Source: Streptomyces sp. NRRL S-37 (GTDB lineage Bacteria; Actinomycetota; Actinomycetes; Streptomycetales; Streptomycetaceae). From it: a DNA stretch of 64,000 nucleotides. A program made the translations under genes and the position numbers. Below the pieces are notes generated by a model, which saw only the letters and a list, made by a program, of their open reading frames with translations, was not told the origin of the DNA and ran no database searches. The stretch is taken from the NCBI RefSeq assembly GCF_000721605.1, contig NZ_JOIZ01000006.1, positions 62,001-126,000 of the forward strand. Reading direction: 5' to 3'. This document shows positions 25,521-35,415 of the stretch, one piece after another; position 1 is the first letter of the stretch; each line of letters begins with the position of its first letter.

Positions 25521-26212
25521 ACGACGCGCTCCATGTCCCGGGACTTCCCGTCGCGCACGACGACCTCGCGGTCGGAGTACGCGGCCACCCGCGCCTCGTG
25601 GGTGACGAGGACGACGGCGGCGTTGGTGGACCGGGCGGCGTCGGTGAGCAGCTCCATCACCCGCTCGCCGTTGAGCGAGTCCAGCGCGCCGGTCGGCTCG
25701 TCGGCGAACAGCACCCGCGGGCCGGTGACCAGCGACCGGGCCACGGCGACCCGCTGACCCTGACCGCCGGAGACCTCGCCGGGGCGCTTCTTGCGGACGT
25801 CGTCGACCTCCAGGCGCTCCATCCAGGTCAGCGCGGCCCGCTCGGCCTCCTTGCGGGGCGTGCCGTTCAGCCGCAGCGGCAGGGCGACGTTCTCCACACA
25901 GGTGAGCTCCGGCACGAGCTGCCCGAACTGGAAGACGAAGCCGAACTCCGAGCGCCTGAGCGCGCTGCGCTCGGCGTCGCTCATGGCGGTCAGCTCACGC
26001 CCGTCGTACGTGATCGACCCGGAGTCGGGGGTGACGATCCCGGCGAGGCAGTGCAGCAGCGTGGACTTGCCCGACCCGGAGGGTCCCATCACGGCGACGA
26101 CCTCGCCGGGGTGGATGGAGAAGGCGGCGCCGTCGAGCGCGGTGGTGGGGCCGTAGACCTTGCGCAGGTCCTGGGCGGTGAGCAGGGAGCCGGGGGGAAC
26201 GGGCGCGGTCAT
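25517..26212 (-). CDS. ABC transporter ATP-binding protein (LolD/MacB type)
   Basis: A 231-residue nucleotide-binding subunit. Walker A is 'GPSGSGKSTLLH', the Q loop is in 'FQFGQLVPELT', the signature is 'VSGGQGQRVAVARSL', Walker B is 'RVLFADEPTGALDS' and the H loop is 'VLVTHEARVAA'. It energises the permease encoded immediately downstream with a 4-base overlap. The upstream PadR gene also overlaps it by 4 bases, so the three genes form one unit. Confidence 0.95.
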   Translation of the reverse strand: MTAPVPPGSLLTAQDLRKVYGPTTALDGAAFSIHPGEVVAVMGPSGSGKSTLLHCLAGIVTPDSGSITYDGRELTAMSDAERSALRRSEFGFVFQFGQLVPELTCVENVALPLRLNGTPRKEAERAALTWMERLEVDDVRKKRPGEVSGGQGQRVAVARSLVTGPRVLFADEPTGALDSLNGERVMELLTDAARSTNAAVVLVTHEARVAAYSDREVVVRDGKSRDMERVV

Positions 26213-26733
26213 CGGGTCACCGCCGCACGGAGCTTGTCGAGACGCGCCGCGGTCAGCTCCAGCCAGCGCAGGTCGGCTTCAAGGTGGAACAGGGCGTGGT
26301 CGCAGATGAGCTGGTCGGCGAGGTCGCCCTTGCGCTTGCGGTCGGTGAGGATCCGCATGCCGCGCAGGTGCTCCGAGCGCTGCGTGTCGAGGATGTCGGC
26401 GGCGTCCCGGCTGGTGAGCAGGGCGAGGACGACCTTGGTGTAGAGCGTCGACTGGAGGTACGGCTCCGGCTTCTCCGGTGTGGCGAGCCAGCGCTCGACG
26501 TCGGTGACGCCGGCCTCGGTGATCGCGTACCGCTTCCGCTCGGGGCCGTCGCCGGCCTCGATGCCGTCGACTTCGACGAGCCCGTTCTTCAGCAGGCGGG
26601 ACATCGTCGAGTAGACCTGGCCGTAGTGCAGCGGCCGGTCGTGACCGAACTTCTCGTCGAAGGCCCGCTTCAGGTCGTAACCGTGACGCGGACCGGACTC
26701 CAGGAGCCCCAGGAGGGTGTGACCGATGGACAT
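26209..26733 (-). CDS. PadR-family transcriptional regulator
   Basis: A 174-residue repressor-type protein. The winged helix is 'IGHTLLGLLESGPRHGYDLKRAFDEKFGHDRPLHYGQVYSTMSRLLKNGLVEVDG' and the C-terminal helices ('DLADQLICDHALFHLEADLRWLELTAARLDKL') form the dimer region. Start ATG 26733 was chosen over an upstream start as it fits the family N-terminus. As first gene of the ABC operon it likely represses its own transporter until a toxic ligand appears, by analogy with LmrR-type regulators. Confidence 0.9.
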   Translation of the reverse strand: MSIGHTLLGLLESGPRHGYDLKRAFDEKFGHDRPLHYGQVYSTMSRLLKNGLVEVDGIEAGDGPERKRYAITEAGVTDVERWLATPEKPEPYLQSTLYTKVVLALLTSRDAADILDTQRSEHLRGMRILTDRKRKGDLADQLICDHALFHLEADLRWLELTAARLDKLRAAVTR

Positions 26734-26744
26734 ACGGAGCACTC

Positions 26745-26783
26745 TACACACGGTGTATACGCGGTGTGTATACGCGGAGTGTG
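26745..26783. promoter_or_regulatory. Candidate PadR operator
   Basis: Two near-identical direct units, CGGTGTATACG and CGGTGTGTATACGCG, each centred on the palindrome GTATAC, lie 12-50 bases before the PadR start. The spacing suits autorepression of the operon. Confidence 0.6.
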
Positions 26784-26919
26784 CAGGTCACGCCGGGGTG
26801 TACGGAGGCGCAGGTGGGGGTCGATTGTCACGGTTCCGCTACGGGGCAGGGCGGGCTGTGCGTGGGTACCGATGGGGCGTGCGCGCGCCGGCCCGCCCGG
26901 CGCGCGAGGACGAGGCCCT

Positions 26920-27174
26920 TCAGGCCGACGGAGGCTTGGGGGCGGAGCCCCCGGGCGGCCGCCCGCGGCGGGGAAGGGGCCCGGTGTCGCCGGGCAGCCT
27001 CCCCGCCTCCGCCAGCGCCCGCCGCAACAGGAACTCGATCTGCGCGTTGGCGGAGCGCAGCTCGTCGTTGGCCCACCGCGCCAGCGCCTCGTACACCGAC
27101 GGGTCCAGCCGCAGCAGCACCTGCTTGCGCCGCGGCCGGCCCTGGGGGGCGGAGCCCCCGGACGGAGTCGTCAC
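26920..27174 (-). CDS. Small ribbon-helix-helix-like protein
   Basis: An 84-residue protein starting at GTG that overlaps the SPFH stop (GTGA). Its centre, 'RRKQVLLRLDPSVYEALARWANDELRSANAQIEFLLRRALAEAG', has the length and pattern of an Arc/CopG-type ribbon-helix-helix domain: a beta strand of alternating hydrophobic and basic residues, then two helices. The ends are Gly/Pro-rich and disordered. DNA binding is plausible; a role together with the SPFH protein is inferred from the coupled translation. The 186 bases beyond its 3' end hold no gene. Confidence 0.75.
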   Translation of the reverse strand: MTTPSGGSAPQGRPRRKQVLLRLDPSVYEALARWANDELRSANAQIEFLLRRALAEAGRLPGDTGPLPRRGRPPGGSAPKPPSA

Positions 27175-28106
27175 TGGTAGAGCGTCCCGGTGTTGAGGAC
27201 CGGCTGCGCGGAGCGGTCACCGCACAGCACCACCATCAGGTTGGACACCATCGCCGCCTTCCGTTCGGGGTCCAGCTCCACGATGTCCTGCTCCTGGATC
27301 CGGGCCAGGGCCGACTCGACCATACCCACGGCGCCCTCCACGATCTGCTGCCGCGCCGCCACGACGGCGCCCGCCTGCTGCCGCTGGAGCATCGCCGAGG
27401 CGATCTCGGGAGCGTACGCCAGGTGGGTGAACCGGGACTCGATGATCTGCACACCGGCCGCCTCCACGCGCGCGTGCAGTTCGACGGCGAGCTTCTCGGT
27501 GATCTCCTCGGCGTTGCCGCGCAGCGAGAGACCGTCCTCGTCGTGGGCGTCGTAGGGGTACTCGATGGCGATGTGCCGCACGGCCGCCTCGGTCTGGGTG
27601 GAGACGAACTCGATGTAGTCGTCCACCTCGAAGGTGGCCTGGGCGGTGTCCTCGACCCGCCACACCACGACCGCGGCCAGCTCGATCGGGTTGCCGTAGG
27701 CGTCGTTCACCTTCAGGACCGCGGTCTCGTGGTTGCGCACCCGCGTGGAGATCTTCCTGCGCGAGGTGAGGGGGTTCACCCAGCGCAGTCCGTCCTGCCG
27801 GATCGTGCCCCGGTAGCGGCCGAAGAGCTGCACCACCCGCGCCTCGCCCGGCGCCACCATGTTCAGCCCGCACATCGCGAGGAACGCGGCGATGACGACC
27901 AGGATGCCGCCGACGATCAGTGCGGCCTTGGCGCCGGCCCCGGTGACCGCCGTGGCGGTGACGATCAGCGCGGTGCCGAGCAGCAGGCCGAGGAGGCCGA
28001 GCAGCAGCGCCAGCCCGCCGCCGATGCTGTGCGCCGCGAACTCCCGTACGCGCGGGGCCGGCATCTCGGGCACATCGGCCGTGACCTGCGTGTCATGTAT
28101 GGACAT
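27171..28106 (-). CDS. SPFH/band 7 domain membrane protein
   Basis: A 311-residue protein. Two hydrophobic segments ([21 protein letters not shown] and [23 protein letters not shown]) anchor it, then the SPFH domain with '[44 protein letters not shown]' and a helical part '[46 protein letters not shown]'. Band 7 proteins form membrane scaffolds. The start has GGGGGAT before it. It is divergent from the PBP gene. Confidence 0.92.
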   Translation of the reverse strand: MSIHDTQVTADVPEMPAPRVREFAAHSIGGGLALLLGLLGLLLGTALIVTATAVTGAGAKAALIVGGILVVIAAFLAMCGLNMVAPGEARVVQLFGRYRGTIRQDGLRWVNPLTSRRKISTRVRNHETAVLKVNDAYGNPIELAAVVVWRVEDTAQATFEVDDYIEFVSTQTEAAVRHIAIEYPYDAHDEDGLSLRGNAEEITEKLAVELHARVEAAGVQIIESRFTHLAYAPEIASAMLQRQQAGAVVAARQQIVEGAVGMVESALARIQEQDIVELDPERKAAMVSNLMVVLCGDRSAQPVLNTGTLYQ

Positions 28107-28366
28107 GGGTGATCCCCCGTCTCTCCGGGCGCCCGCCGAGTGGCTAGCGCCTGTCTAGCTAAGTGATATCAGATTACCCCGTCCCGGCAACCCTGCGCCC
28201 CTCTCGGACGTCGGTTCCGTTGGAGCGGGTGCTGATTGTCACGCCCGTAAAGGCCGGATCGGCGGCCCTTTGTCATAGCTCCCGGTGTTAGTTTTCTGAG
28301 CTGACCCGAGCGGCGAACTGGTGTGGCCCCAGAGCACACACGAACGAAGCGGAGCGGAACGGACGC
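28107..28366. promoter_or_regulatory. Divergent promoter region, SPFH gene / PBP gene
   Basis: 260 gene-free bases with a locally AT-rich patch at 28150-28180. It contains the 8-base palindrome TGATATCA at 28164-28171 beside CTAGCTAAG, about 60 bases before the SPFH start. This is a plausible promoter and operator site for the SPFH operon. No terminator-like hairpin is evident. Confidence 0.45.
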
Positions 28367-30658
28367 ATGGGACGAGCGGAAGAAAGACGCGCACGACAGC
28401 GCGGTGGGCGCCGTGCGGCACCCCGGGGCCGCCGTTCGTCGGGCGCGGCCGGACGCAGCGGCATACGCCGCCTGTTCACCTGGAAGAAGATCCTCGGCAC
28501 GTTCTTCGGCCTCTGCCTGCTCGGCATGGGCGCCTTCATCGTGCTGTACATGGTGATCGACATCCCCGAGGGAAACGCCGACGCCGAGCTGCAGGGCAAC
28601 GTCTACAAGTACAGCGACGGTTCGATCATGGCCCGCAGGGGCTACAACCGTGAGATCGTCGACCTCGCCAAGGTGCCCAAGGACGTCCAGCGCACCTTCG
28701 TCGCCGCCGAGAACAAGACCTTCTACAAGGACTCCGGCGTCGACCTCAGGGGCACCGCGCGCGGCGTGCTCAACACGCTCTCCGGCAAGGGCGCGCAGGG
28801 CGGTTCCACGATCACCCAGCAGTACGTCAAGAACTACTACCTGACGCAGGAACAGACCGTCAGCCGCAAGCTGAAGGAACTGGTCATCTCCCTGAAGCTG
28901 GACCGGGAGAAGTCCAAGGACTACATCCTCGCCGGCTACATCAACACCAGCTACTACGGCCGCGGCGCCTACGGGATCCAGGCCGCCGCGCAGGCCTACT
29001 ACCGCGTCGACGCCGAGGACCTCACCGTCGAGCAGGGCGCGTACCTCGCCGCGCTGCTCCAGGCACCGAACCAGTACGACTGGGCGATCGCCAGCGACAC
29101 CGGCAAGAGGCTCGCCCAGGAGCGCTGGAACTACGTCCTGGACAACATGGTCGAGCAGAAGTGGCTGGACCGGGCCGACCGCCAGGGCATGAAGTTCCCG
29201 GTTCCCGAGGAGCCCAAGGCCGTCCCCGGGCTGGAGGGCCAGACCGGGTACCTGGTCGAGGCGGCCAACACCGCGATCAAACGGCAGCTCGTCACCCAGG
29301 GCGTCGCCGAGGACACCAAGCAGGCCGACGCCATGCTGGACCTCGGCGGCTACACCATCACGCTGAACATCGACAAGAAGAAGCAGAAGGCGCTGGAGGA
29401 GGCGGTCAAGACCAAGCTCACCAGCAAGCTCGACCCCGGCGAGCGCAAGGTCGACGCCGACGTCCAGGCCGGCGCCGTCTCCGTGGACCCGAAGACGGGC
29501 GCGGTCCTGGCGATGTACGGCGGCGTGGACTACGTGAAGCACTACCGCAACAACGCCACCCGCGACGACTACCAGCCCGCCTCCACCTTCAAGCCGCTGA
29601 TCCTCGCCGCGGCCGTCGACCAGGACGCCGAGACCCAGGACGGCGTGCCGATCACGGCGAACACCCTCTACGACGGCACGAGCGGGCGCCCCGTGGTGGA
29701 CGACGGCAAGGAGGTCGGCTTCGCGCCGCCCAACGAGGACGACCAGAACTACGACGACATCACCGTCCAGGAGGCGATGAACAAGTCCGTCAACTCGGTC
29801 TTCGCGCAGATGGGCGCCGACGTCGGCATGACCGAGGTGATCGAGACCGCCGGCGACCTCGGCATGGACACCGAGAACGTGCCCCCCGTGCCCGCGCAGA
29901 CACTGGGCACCATGGGCGCGAGCCCGCTGGAGATGGCCGGCGTCTACGCCACCCTCGACAACCACGGCAAGAAGGTCACCCCGGCGATCGTGAAGTCGGT
30001 CGAGCACAAGGACCGCGCGGTCGAGTTCCCCGACCCGATCGGCGAGCAGGTCATCAGCCGCGAGGCCGCCGACACGGTCACCTCCGTGCTCACCGGCGTG
30101 GTCGACGACGGTACGGCCCAGAAGTCCGTACGGGACAACCCGCTGCGCGACGGCCAGCAGGTCGCCGGCAAGACCGGTACGTCCGACAACAACAAGTCGG
30201 CCTGGTTCACCGGCTTCACCCCCGGACTGGTCACCTCCGTCGGCCTGTTCGGCGAGGACGACAAGAGCGGCAAGCAGGTCCCGATGTACCGGGCGGCCGG
30301 CGTCGACTACCGCGTCAACGGCGGTGGCCCCCCGGCGGAGATCTGGGCCGCCTACACCTTCGGCGTCATGGACGAGGTCACCGAGTTCGACCTGGACACC
30401 AAGCAGGGCAACGCGGTGAGGAAGCCGAGCAGCTCCCCGCCGGTCTCGCAGTCGCCGTCCGGGACGCCGAGCGACGAGCCGACGAGCGAGGAACCGACCA
30501 CCGAGGCACCGCCGGAGACCTCCGCGCCGCCGTCGTCGGAGCCGCCGGCGTCGCCGCCGCCGTCGTCGGAGCCGCCGCCGGACCCGACCACCTCCGAATC
30601 GCCGACGTTCGAGCTCCCGGGGGTCCCGGAAAAACCCGGGGACGACGAGGAGCAGTAG
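28367..30658 (+). CDS. Class A penicillin-binding protein (transglycosylase/transpeptidase)
   Basis: A 763-residue bifunctional peptidoglycan synthase. A basic cytoplasmic head and one membrane helix (ILGTFFGLCLLGMGAFIVLYMVI) lead to the GT51 domain: 'FVAAENKTFYKDSGVDLRG' (Glu near 115), 'GGSTITQQYVKNYY', 'RKLKELVISLKL'. The transpeptidase domain has S-x-x-K at residue 406 (STFK), S-x-N at 474 (SVN) and KTGT at 602. The C-terminal 100 residues are a Pro/Ser/Glu-rich disordered tail with repeats such as 'SSEPP'. The first GT51 motif reads AENK rather than the common EDxx. A hairpin terminator follows. Confidence 0.95.
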   Translation: MGRAEERRARQRGGRRAAPRGRRSSGAAGRSGIRRLFTWKKILGTFFGLCLLGMGAFIVLYMVIDIPEGNADAELQGNVYKYSDGSIMARRGYNREIVDLAKVPKDVQRTFVAAENKTFYKDSGVDLRGTARGVLNTLSGKGAQGGSTITQQYVKNYYLTQEQTVSRKLKELVISLKLDREKSKDYILAGYINTSYYGRGAYGIQAAAQAYYRVDAEDLTVEQGAYLAALLQAPNQYDWAIASDTGKRLAQERWNYVLDNMVEQKWLDRADRQGMKFPVPEEPKAVPGLEGQTGYLVEAANTAIKRQLVTQGVAEDTKQADAMLDLGGYTITLNIDKKKQKALEEAVKTKLTSKLDPGERKVDADVQAGAVSVDPKTGAVLAMYGGVDYVKHYRNNATRDDYQPASTFKPLILAAAVDQDAETQDGVPITANTLYDGTSGRPVVDDGKEVGFAPPNEDDQNYDDITVQEAMNKSVNSVFAQMGADVGMTEVIETAGDLGMDTENVPPVPAQTLGTMGASPLEMAGVYATLDNHGKKVTPAIVKSVEHKDRAVEFPDPIGEQVISREAADTVTSVLTGVVDDGTAQKSVRDNPLRDGQQVAGKTGTSDNNKSAWFTGFTPGLVTSVGLFGEDDKSGKQVPMYRAAGVDYRVNGGGPPAEIWAAYTFGVMDEVTEFDLDTKQGNAVRKPSSSPPVSQSPSGTPSDEPTSEEPTTEAPPETSAPPSSEPPASPPPSSEPPPDPTTSESPTFELPGVPEKPGDDEEQ

Positions 30659-30668
30659 ACGGCGACAT

Positions 30669-30702
30669 GAGGGGCGCCCGGTGACCGCACCGGGCGCCCC
30701 TC
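30669..30702. terminator. Hairpin between convergent genes
   Basis: Perfect 14-bp stem (GAGGGGCGCCCGGT / ACCGGGCGCCCCTC) with a 6-base loop, placed between the 3' ends of the PBP gene and the phosphatase gene. No T tract on either side; it may serve both directions. Confidence 0.75.
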
Positions 30703-30720
30703 GTCATGCCGTACGACGGT

Positions 30721-32844
30721 TCAGCCGTGGTTCAGCTCGAACCACACCACCTTGCCCGTGCTCAGCCGGGTCGCGCCCCAGCGCCGGGCCAGCCGGTTCA
30801 CCAGGTACAGCCCGCGCCCGCCCTCGTCGGTGGCCCGCGCCTGCCGCAGCCGCGGCAACTGCGGCACGTCGTCACCGACCTCGCAGCGCAGCACGTCGGT
30901 GCGCAGCAGCCGCAGCGTGACCGGCCGCGTGGCATAGCGCACGGCGTTCGTCACCACCTCGCTGACCAGCAGCTCCACCGAGTCGCTCAGCTCCTCCATG
31001 CCCCAGCGGGACAGCGCCCGCCGGGCCAGCCGGCGGGCCCGGCCGGGGGCCGCGTCCTCCGGCTCCAGGAACCAGTACGCCACGTCGCTCGGCGCGATCC
31101 CGTCGAAACGGGCGGCGAGCAGCGCGATGTCGTCGTCCCGGTCGCCCGGACCGAGCATGTCCAGCACCTCGTCGCACAGCGCTTCCAGGGGCGGCGGATG
31201 GTCCGGCCCGGTGAGCTGCGCGGTCGCGGCGAGCTTCTCCCGGAGCTGCTCGATACCGGTCCACACGTCCCGCAGCCGGGACTCCACCAGGCCGTCGGTG
31301 TACAGCAGCAGGGTCGCCCCGGCGGGCGCGTCCAGCTCGACCGCCTCGAAGTCCACCCCGCCCACGCCGATCGGGGCGCCCGCGGGCACCCGCAGCACCT
31401 CGGCGCGTCCGCCCAGCTCCAGCAGGACGGGCGGCGGATGGCCGGCGTTGGCGATGGTGATGCGGTGCGCCACCGGGTCGTACACCGCGTAGAGGCAGGT
31501 CGCCATGCGGTCCACGCCGAGCCGCTGCGCCTGCTCGTCGAGGTGGTGCAGCACCTCCTGCGGGGGCAGGTCGAGCCCGGCCAGGGTCTGCGCGGTGGTG
31601 CGGAGCTGGCCCATGATCGCCGCCGAGGTCATGGAGTGGCCCATGACGTCGCCGACGACCAGCGCGACCCGGCTGCCGGGCAGCGGGATGGCGTCGTACC
31701 AGTCACCGCCGACCCGCGCGGTCTCCGCGGCCGGCAGGTAGCGCGAGGCGAGCCGTACGCCGGTGCAGCGCGGCAGGTTCTCCGGCAGCATCGTGCGCTG
31801 CAGCTCGTCGGCGATGTACGCCTCCCGCCCGTACAGCACCGCCTTGTCGATGCCGAGGGCGCTGTGCGTGGCGAGCTGGGCCGCGACCAGCAGGTCGTCG
31901 GCCTCGAACGGGATGCGCTCCGGGCGGCGCAGGAACAGCGCCGCGCCGATCACCCGCCGCCGGCCGCGCAGCGGCGCGAGGATCGCCCGCTGCCCCTCCG
32001 GCACGGCCGGCGCGCCCTCCTCACCGAGGAGTTCGGGCAGCGCGGCACGGGCCGCCGGCGCGTCCGTGAACACCGGCCGTACGCCGCGCAGCACCTCGGC
32101 GAGCGCGCTGCCGGGCCGCACGGTGCACAGCTCCGCGCCGACCGAGTCCAGCTCGGACGGCTCCGGCGGGGCGACCGGGGCGAACCCGCCCTCGGTGTCC
32201 CGTTCGGCCGGGATCCGGTCGGTGCGGCGCAGCCGCAGCACCAGCGGGCCGGTGGGCCGCTCGTCGCCGACCGGCAGGGGCTCGCGCAGATAGACCAGGA
32301 TCGCGTCGGAGAAGGTGGGCACGGTGGCCCGGCACAGCCCCATCACGATCTCGTCCAGGTCGATGCCGCGGGCGATCCGCCGGGTCGCGGCACCGACGAA
32401 CCGCAGCCGGTCCCCGTCCCTGCGCATCGGCGTGGGCCGTCCGGGCTGCGCCTGCTGCCCGGTACGGCGCTCCGTGCCGTCGGGACTCCGGACCGGCCGG
32501 CCGTGGCCCGCGGCCGGCTGCACCGGGATGCCCTCGGGCACCGGACGCGGCCGGTGCGCGTCCGGCTCGGTGCCCTGCCCGGCACCCGGCTGGGAGTGCT
32601 CGGGACCGGACCCGGCGGCCGGGTCCTGGCCGGTGCCGTCCGGTGTCACCGTGTCCGGCGACGCGGCCCCGGGCACGGGAGGCTCACCGCCGGAGCGGCT
32701 CTGTACGGGTAAGGCGGACCCCGTGCCCGGCACACGCTCCGGCGGCGGGGTACGCGGAAGCGCCCCGCGGGGATCCGCGGGGTCGACGCCCGGCTGGGGG
32801 CGTTCGAAGGAGGTCGGCTGCTCCGTCACGCGTGTCGAGTCCAT
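30721..32844 (-). CDS. PP2C-type (SpoIIE/RsbU) phosphatase with GAF and ATPase domains
   Basis: A 707-residue cytoplasmic regulator. Residues 1-140 are Pro/Gly-rich and disordered. A GAF-like domain follows (about 145-330), then a SpoIIE phosphatase (about 350-560): 'ELQRTMLPENLP', 'ARVGGDWYDAIPLPGSRVALVVGDVMGHS', 'TITIANAGHPPPVLL' type segment, 'LLYTDGLVE' and 'DDDIALLAARF'. The C-terminus is an anti-sigma-like HATPase ('SDSVELLVSEVVTNAVRYA', 'GRGLYLVNRLARRWG'). This architecture is common in Streptomyces and is linked to partner-switching control of sigma factors; the partner here is unknown. The 273 bases upstream hold no gene. Confidence 0.93.
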   Translation of the reverse strand: MDSTRVTEQPTSFERPQPGVDPADPRGALPRTPPPERVPGTGSALPVQSRSGGEPPVPGAASPDTVTPDGTGQDPAAGSGPEHSQPGAGQGTEPDAHRPRPVPEGIPVQPAAGHGRPVRSPDGTERRTGQQAQPGRPTPMRRDGDRLRFVGAATRRIARGIDLDEIVMGLCRATVPTFSDAILVYLREPLPVGDERPTGPLVLRLRRTDRIPAERDTEGGFAPVAPPEPSELDSVGAELCTVRPGSALAEVLRGVRPVFTDAPAARAALPELLGEEGAPAVPEGQRAILAPLRGRRRVIGAALFLRRPERIPFEADDLLVAAQLATHSALGIDKAVLYGREAYIADELQRTMLPENLPRCTGVRLASRYLPAAETARVGGDWYDAIPLPGSRVALVVGDVMGHSMTSAAIMGQLRTTAQTLAGLDLPPQEVLHHLDEQAQRLGVDRMATCLYAVYDPVAHRITIANAGHPPPVLLELGGRAEVLRVPAGAPIGVGGVDFEAVELDAPAGATLLLYTDGLVESRLRDVWTGIEQLREKLAATAQLTGPDHPPPLEALCDEVLDMLGPGDRDDDIALLAARFDGIAPSDVAYWFLEPEDAAPGRARRLARRALSRWGMEELSDSVELLVSEVVTNAVRYATRPVTLRLLRTDVLRCEVGDDVPQLPRLRQARATDEGGRGLYLVNRLARRWGATRLSTGKVVWFELNHG

Positions 32845-33117
32845 CCGTCCGGCGCACGCCGTGCGCGCGGTTCGTCCCGCCGGAACTCCGATACCCGGAA
32901 CACGTGCCCCCGGAACGGATTTCCCGCGTGGTCAGAGGTTGTTCCTGTGCCGTCGGCCGGCCGTTCCCGGCCGGCACCGGTGTTTCCGTACCCCTCGCTC
33001 ACGTCCTGCCGCCCCTCGGTGACGATCGGTCAAGCCTGGTGCGCGTTCCGGTGGTTGCTGTCCGCACCCTTGCGGAGGACGATCCTACGTTTCCCGCCCG
33101 GGGGCGCAGCAAGGGTC

Positions 33118-33789
33118 TCACGAGGACAGATGCACGGGAGTGCGGTCCCAGTCCTGTGGCAGTGACGGTACCGTCCACGACGGGTCGGGGCGCCAGTTCT
33201 CCCACCCGTCCGCGAACGGTGTCCCCCAGGCCTCGATCGCCGCCACGGCGGCCCGCCCGGCCTCCCGCACCCTCCCGGCCAGCGCGGAGTCCACCAGACC
33301 GTCCTGTCGGGCCTGCGCGAACTCGTCCTCGTCGAGCCAGCGCCAGGTGCGGTCCGGGTGCACGGAGATGTCCAGGAAGTGATCCTCGGAGTCCACTCCG
33401 CCGGCCCAGCGGGACAGCGGCTCCTCCAGGTTCACGTACCAGTTCCTGAACCGCCAGCCCGGGTCCCAGAACAGCCACACCGACCAGGGCTCGCCGGGCC
33501 GGGCCAGCTTCAGCACCCCGGTGCCGGACCAGCGGTCCCGCCGCACCGCGCGCGGCTTGGTGTACCGGGTGCCGAGCGGCTCCCGGTGCACCGGCGTGCC
33601 GTCGGCGAGCACCGGCTTCACGCACTCGGTACCGGGCGCCATCCACACCGCGAGCAGCTCCGGGTCGTCGCGTACGACCGTGACGGGGCGCGCGATGTGG
33701 ATGCGCGCGCCGCCGTTCTCCCGGTACCGCCACAGGACCTGTGTCCCGGGCGTCCAGTGTCCGGCCGTCCCGCCCGCTTCCTCGCGCAT
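33118..33789 (-). CDS. DUF402 (FomD-like) protein
   Basis: Probably 223 residues, starting at ATG 33789 behind GGAGGGCGGAGC; GTG 33858 is an in-frame alternative that adds 23 residues. The core has 'GTQVLWRYRENGGARIHIARPVTVVRDD', 'LFWDPGWRFRNWYVNLEEPLSRWAGGVDSEDHFLDISVHPDRTWRWLDEDEF' and a helical tail. The DxxLD/ED residues match the metal-binding set of FomD-like phosphohydrolases. Substrate unknown. Confidence 0.85.
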   Translation of the reverse strand: MREEAGGTAGHWTPGTQVLWRYRENGGARIHIARPVTVVRDDPELLAVWMAPGTECVKPVLADGTPVHREPLGTRYTKPRAVRRDRWSGTGVLKLARPGEPWSVWLFWDPGWRFRNWYVNLEEPLSRWAGGVDSEDHFLDISVHPDRTWRWLDEDEFAQARQDGLVDSALAGRVREAGRAAVAAIEAWGTPFADGWENWRPDPSWTVPSLPQDWDRTPVHLSS

Positions 33790-33897
33790 CGTCGCTCCGC
33801 CCTCCGCCATGGCCAGATAGTAGGTGCCATGGGCATACGACGCCGCGTCCCCCGTCACGGTTCGCGGCTCCCGGCACGACGCCCTACGGCCGTGCCG

Positions 33898-35301
33898 TCA
33901 CGGCCGTGTCATCCGCAGGACGTCCAGCGCCGCGTCGAGCTGCTCGACGGTCAGGTCGCCGCGCTCGACGTAACCGCCCTCCAGCACGACCTCCCGGATG
34001 GTCTTCCGCTCGGCCAGGGACCCCTTGGCGACCTTGGCGGCCTCCTCGTAACCGATGTACTTGTTGAGCGGGGTGACCACCGACGGCGAGGACTCGGCGT
34101 ACTCGCGGGCCCGCTCGCGGTGCGCGACGATCCCGTCGACCGTGCGGTCGGCGAGCAGCCGGGAGACGTTCGCGAGCAGCCGCACCGATTCCAGCACGTT
34201 CTTCGCGATGACCGGCAGCATGACGTTAAGCTCGAAGTTGCCCGCGGCGCCGGCGGCGGCGACGGTCGCGTCGTTGCCGGTGACCTGCGCGCACACCATG
34301 AGCACGGCCTCCGGGATCACCGGGTTGACCTTGCCGGGCATGATCGAGGAGCCGGGCTGGAGGTCGGGCAGGGAGATCTCCGCGAGGCCGGTGCGGGGGC
34401 CCGACGCCATCCACCGCAGATCGTTCGCGATCTTCGTCAGTCCGACGGCGATGGTCCGCAGCTGCCCGCTGGTCTCCACGATGCCGTCGCGGGCGCCCTG
34501 TGCCTCGAAGTGGTCGCGCGCCTCGGTCAGCGGCAGCCCGGTCGCGCGGGCGACCTCCTCGATGACGGCGGCGGAGAACCCGGGCGGGGTGTTGATGCCG
34601 GTGCCGACGGCGGTCCCGCCCAGCGGCAGCTCGGCCAGGCGCGGCAGGGAGGCGTTCAGCCGCTCGATCCCGTACCGCACCTGGGCCGCGTACCCGCCGA
34701 ACTCCTGGCCCAGCGTCACCGGCGTGGCGTCCATGAGGTGCGTCCGCCCGGACTTCACCACGTCGGCGAACTCCCCGGCCTTGCGCTCCAGGGCGGCGGC
34801 GAGGTGGTCGAGCGCCGGGACCAGATCACGGGTGACGGCGGCGGTCGCGGCGATGTGGATCGACGACGGGAAGACGTCGTTGGACGACTGCGAGGCGTTG
34901 ACGTGGTCGTTCGGGTGCACGTCCCGTCCCAGCCGCTCGCCGGCGAGCGTGGCGAGGACCTCGTTGGTGTTCATGTTGGACGAGGTCCCGGACCCGGTCT
35001 GGAACACGTCCACCGGGAAGTGCTCGTCCCACCGCCCCTCGGCGACCTCCCCGGCCGCCTCCTGGATCGCCCCGGCGATGTCCTCGTCCAGCACCCCGAG
35101 CCGGGCGTTCACCTTGGCCGCGGCGCCCTTGATCCGGGCGAGGGCCTCGATGTGGGCGCGCTCCAGCCGCTGCCCGGAAATGGGGAAGTTCTCCACGGCG
35201 CGCTGGGTCTGCGCACGCCACTTGGCGTCGGCCGGTACCCTCACCTCCCCCATGGAGTCGTGCTCGACGCGGTAGTGCCGGTCGTCGTCCGTGGTCGTCA
35301 T
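33898..35301 (-). CDS. fumC: Class II fumarate hydratase
   Basis: Hydrates fumarate to L-malate in the TCA cycle without an iron-sulfur cluster. The 467-residue protein has '[16 protein letters not shown]', '[23 protein letters not shown]', '[24 protein letters not shown]' and the superfamily signature '[17 protein letters not shown]'. ATG 35301 follows GGAGGTACGACG. A class I fumarase is encoded 2 kb away on the same strand, so the cell has an oxygen-stable and an Fe-S enzyme side by side. Confidence 0.97.
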   Translation of the reverse strand: MTTTDDDRHYRVEHDSMGEVRVPADAKWRAQTQRAVENFPISGQRLERAHIEALARIKGAAAKVNARLGVLDEDIAGAIQEAAGEVAEGRWDEHFPVDVFQTGSGTSSNMNTNEVLATLAGERLGRDVHPNDHVNASQSSNDVFPSSIHIAATAAVTRDLVPALDHLAAALERKAGEFADVVKSGRTHLMDATPVTLGQEFGGYAAQVRYGIERLNASLPRLAELPLGGTAVGTGINTPPGFSAAVIEEVARATGLPLTEARDHFEAQGARDGIVETSGQLRTIAVGLTKIANDLRWMASGPRTGLAEISLPDLQPGSSIMPGKVNPVIPEAVLMVCAQVTGNDATVAAAGAAGNFELNVMLPVIAKNVLESVRLLANVSRLLADRTVDGIVAHRERAREYAESSPSVVTPLNKYIGYEEAAKVAKGSLAERKTIREVVLEGGYVERGDLTVEQLDAALDVLRMTRP

Positions 35302-35360
35302 CGTCGTACCTCCGAGCATGCACAGCAGCGGTGTCCGGCGAGCGTATTCCCGCGCACGGC

Positions 35361-35397
35361 CTCCGCCCCGCCGCGCGGGGAGCGCGGCGGGGCGGAG
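35361..35397 (-). terminator. Terminator of the M28 peptidase gene
   Basis: Perfect 15-bp stem (CTCCGCCCCGCCGCG / CGCGGCGGGGCGGAG) with a 7-base loop, 18 bases beyond the peptidase stop and before the fumC ribosome site. No T tract. Confidence 0.75.
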
Positions 35398-35415
35398 TAC
35401 CCGTGGGGGGTGGTC

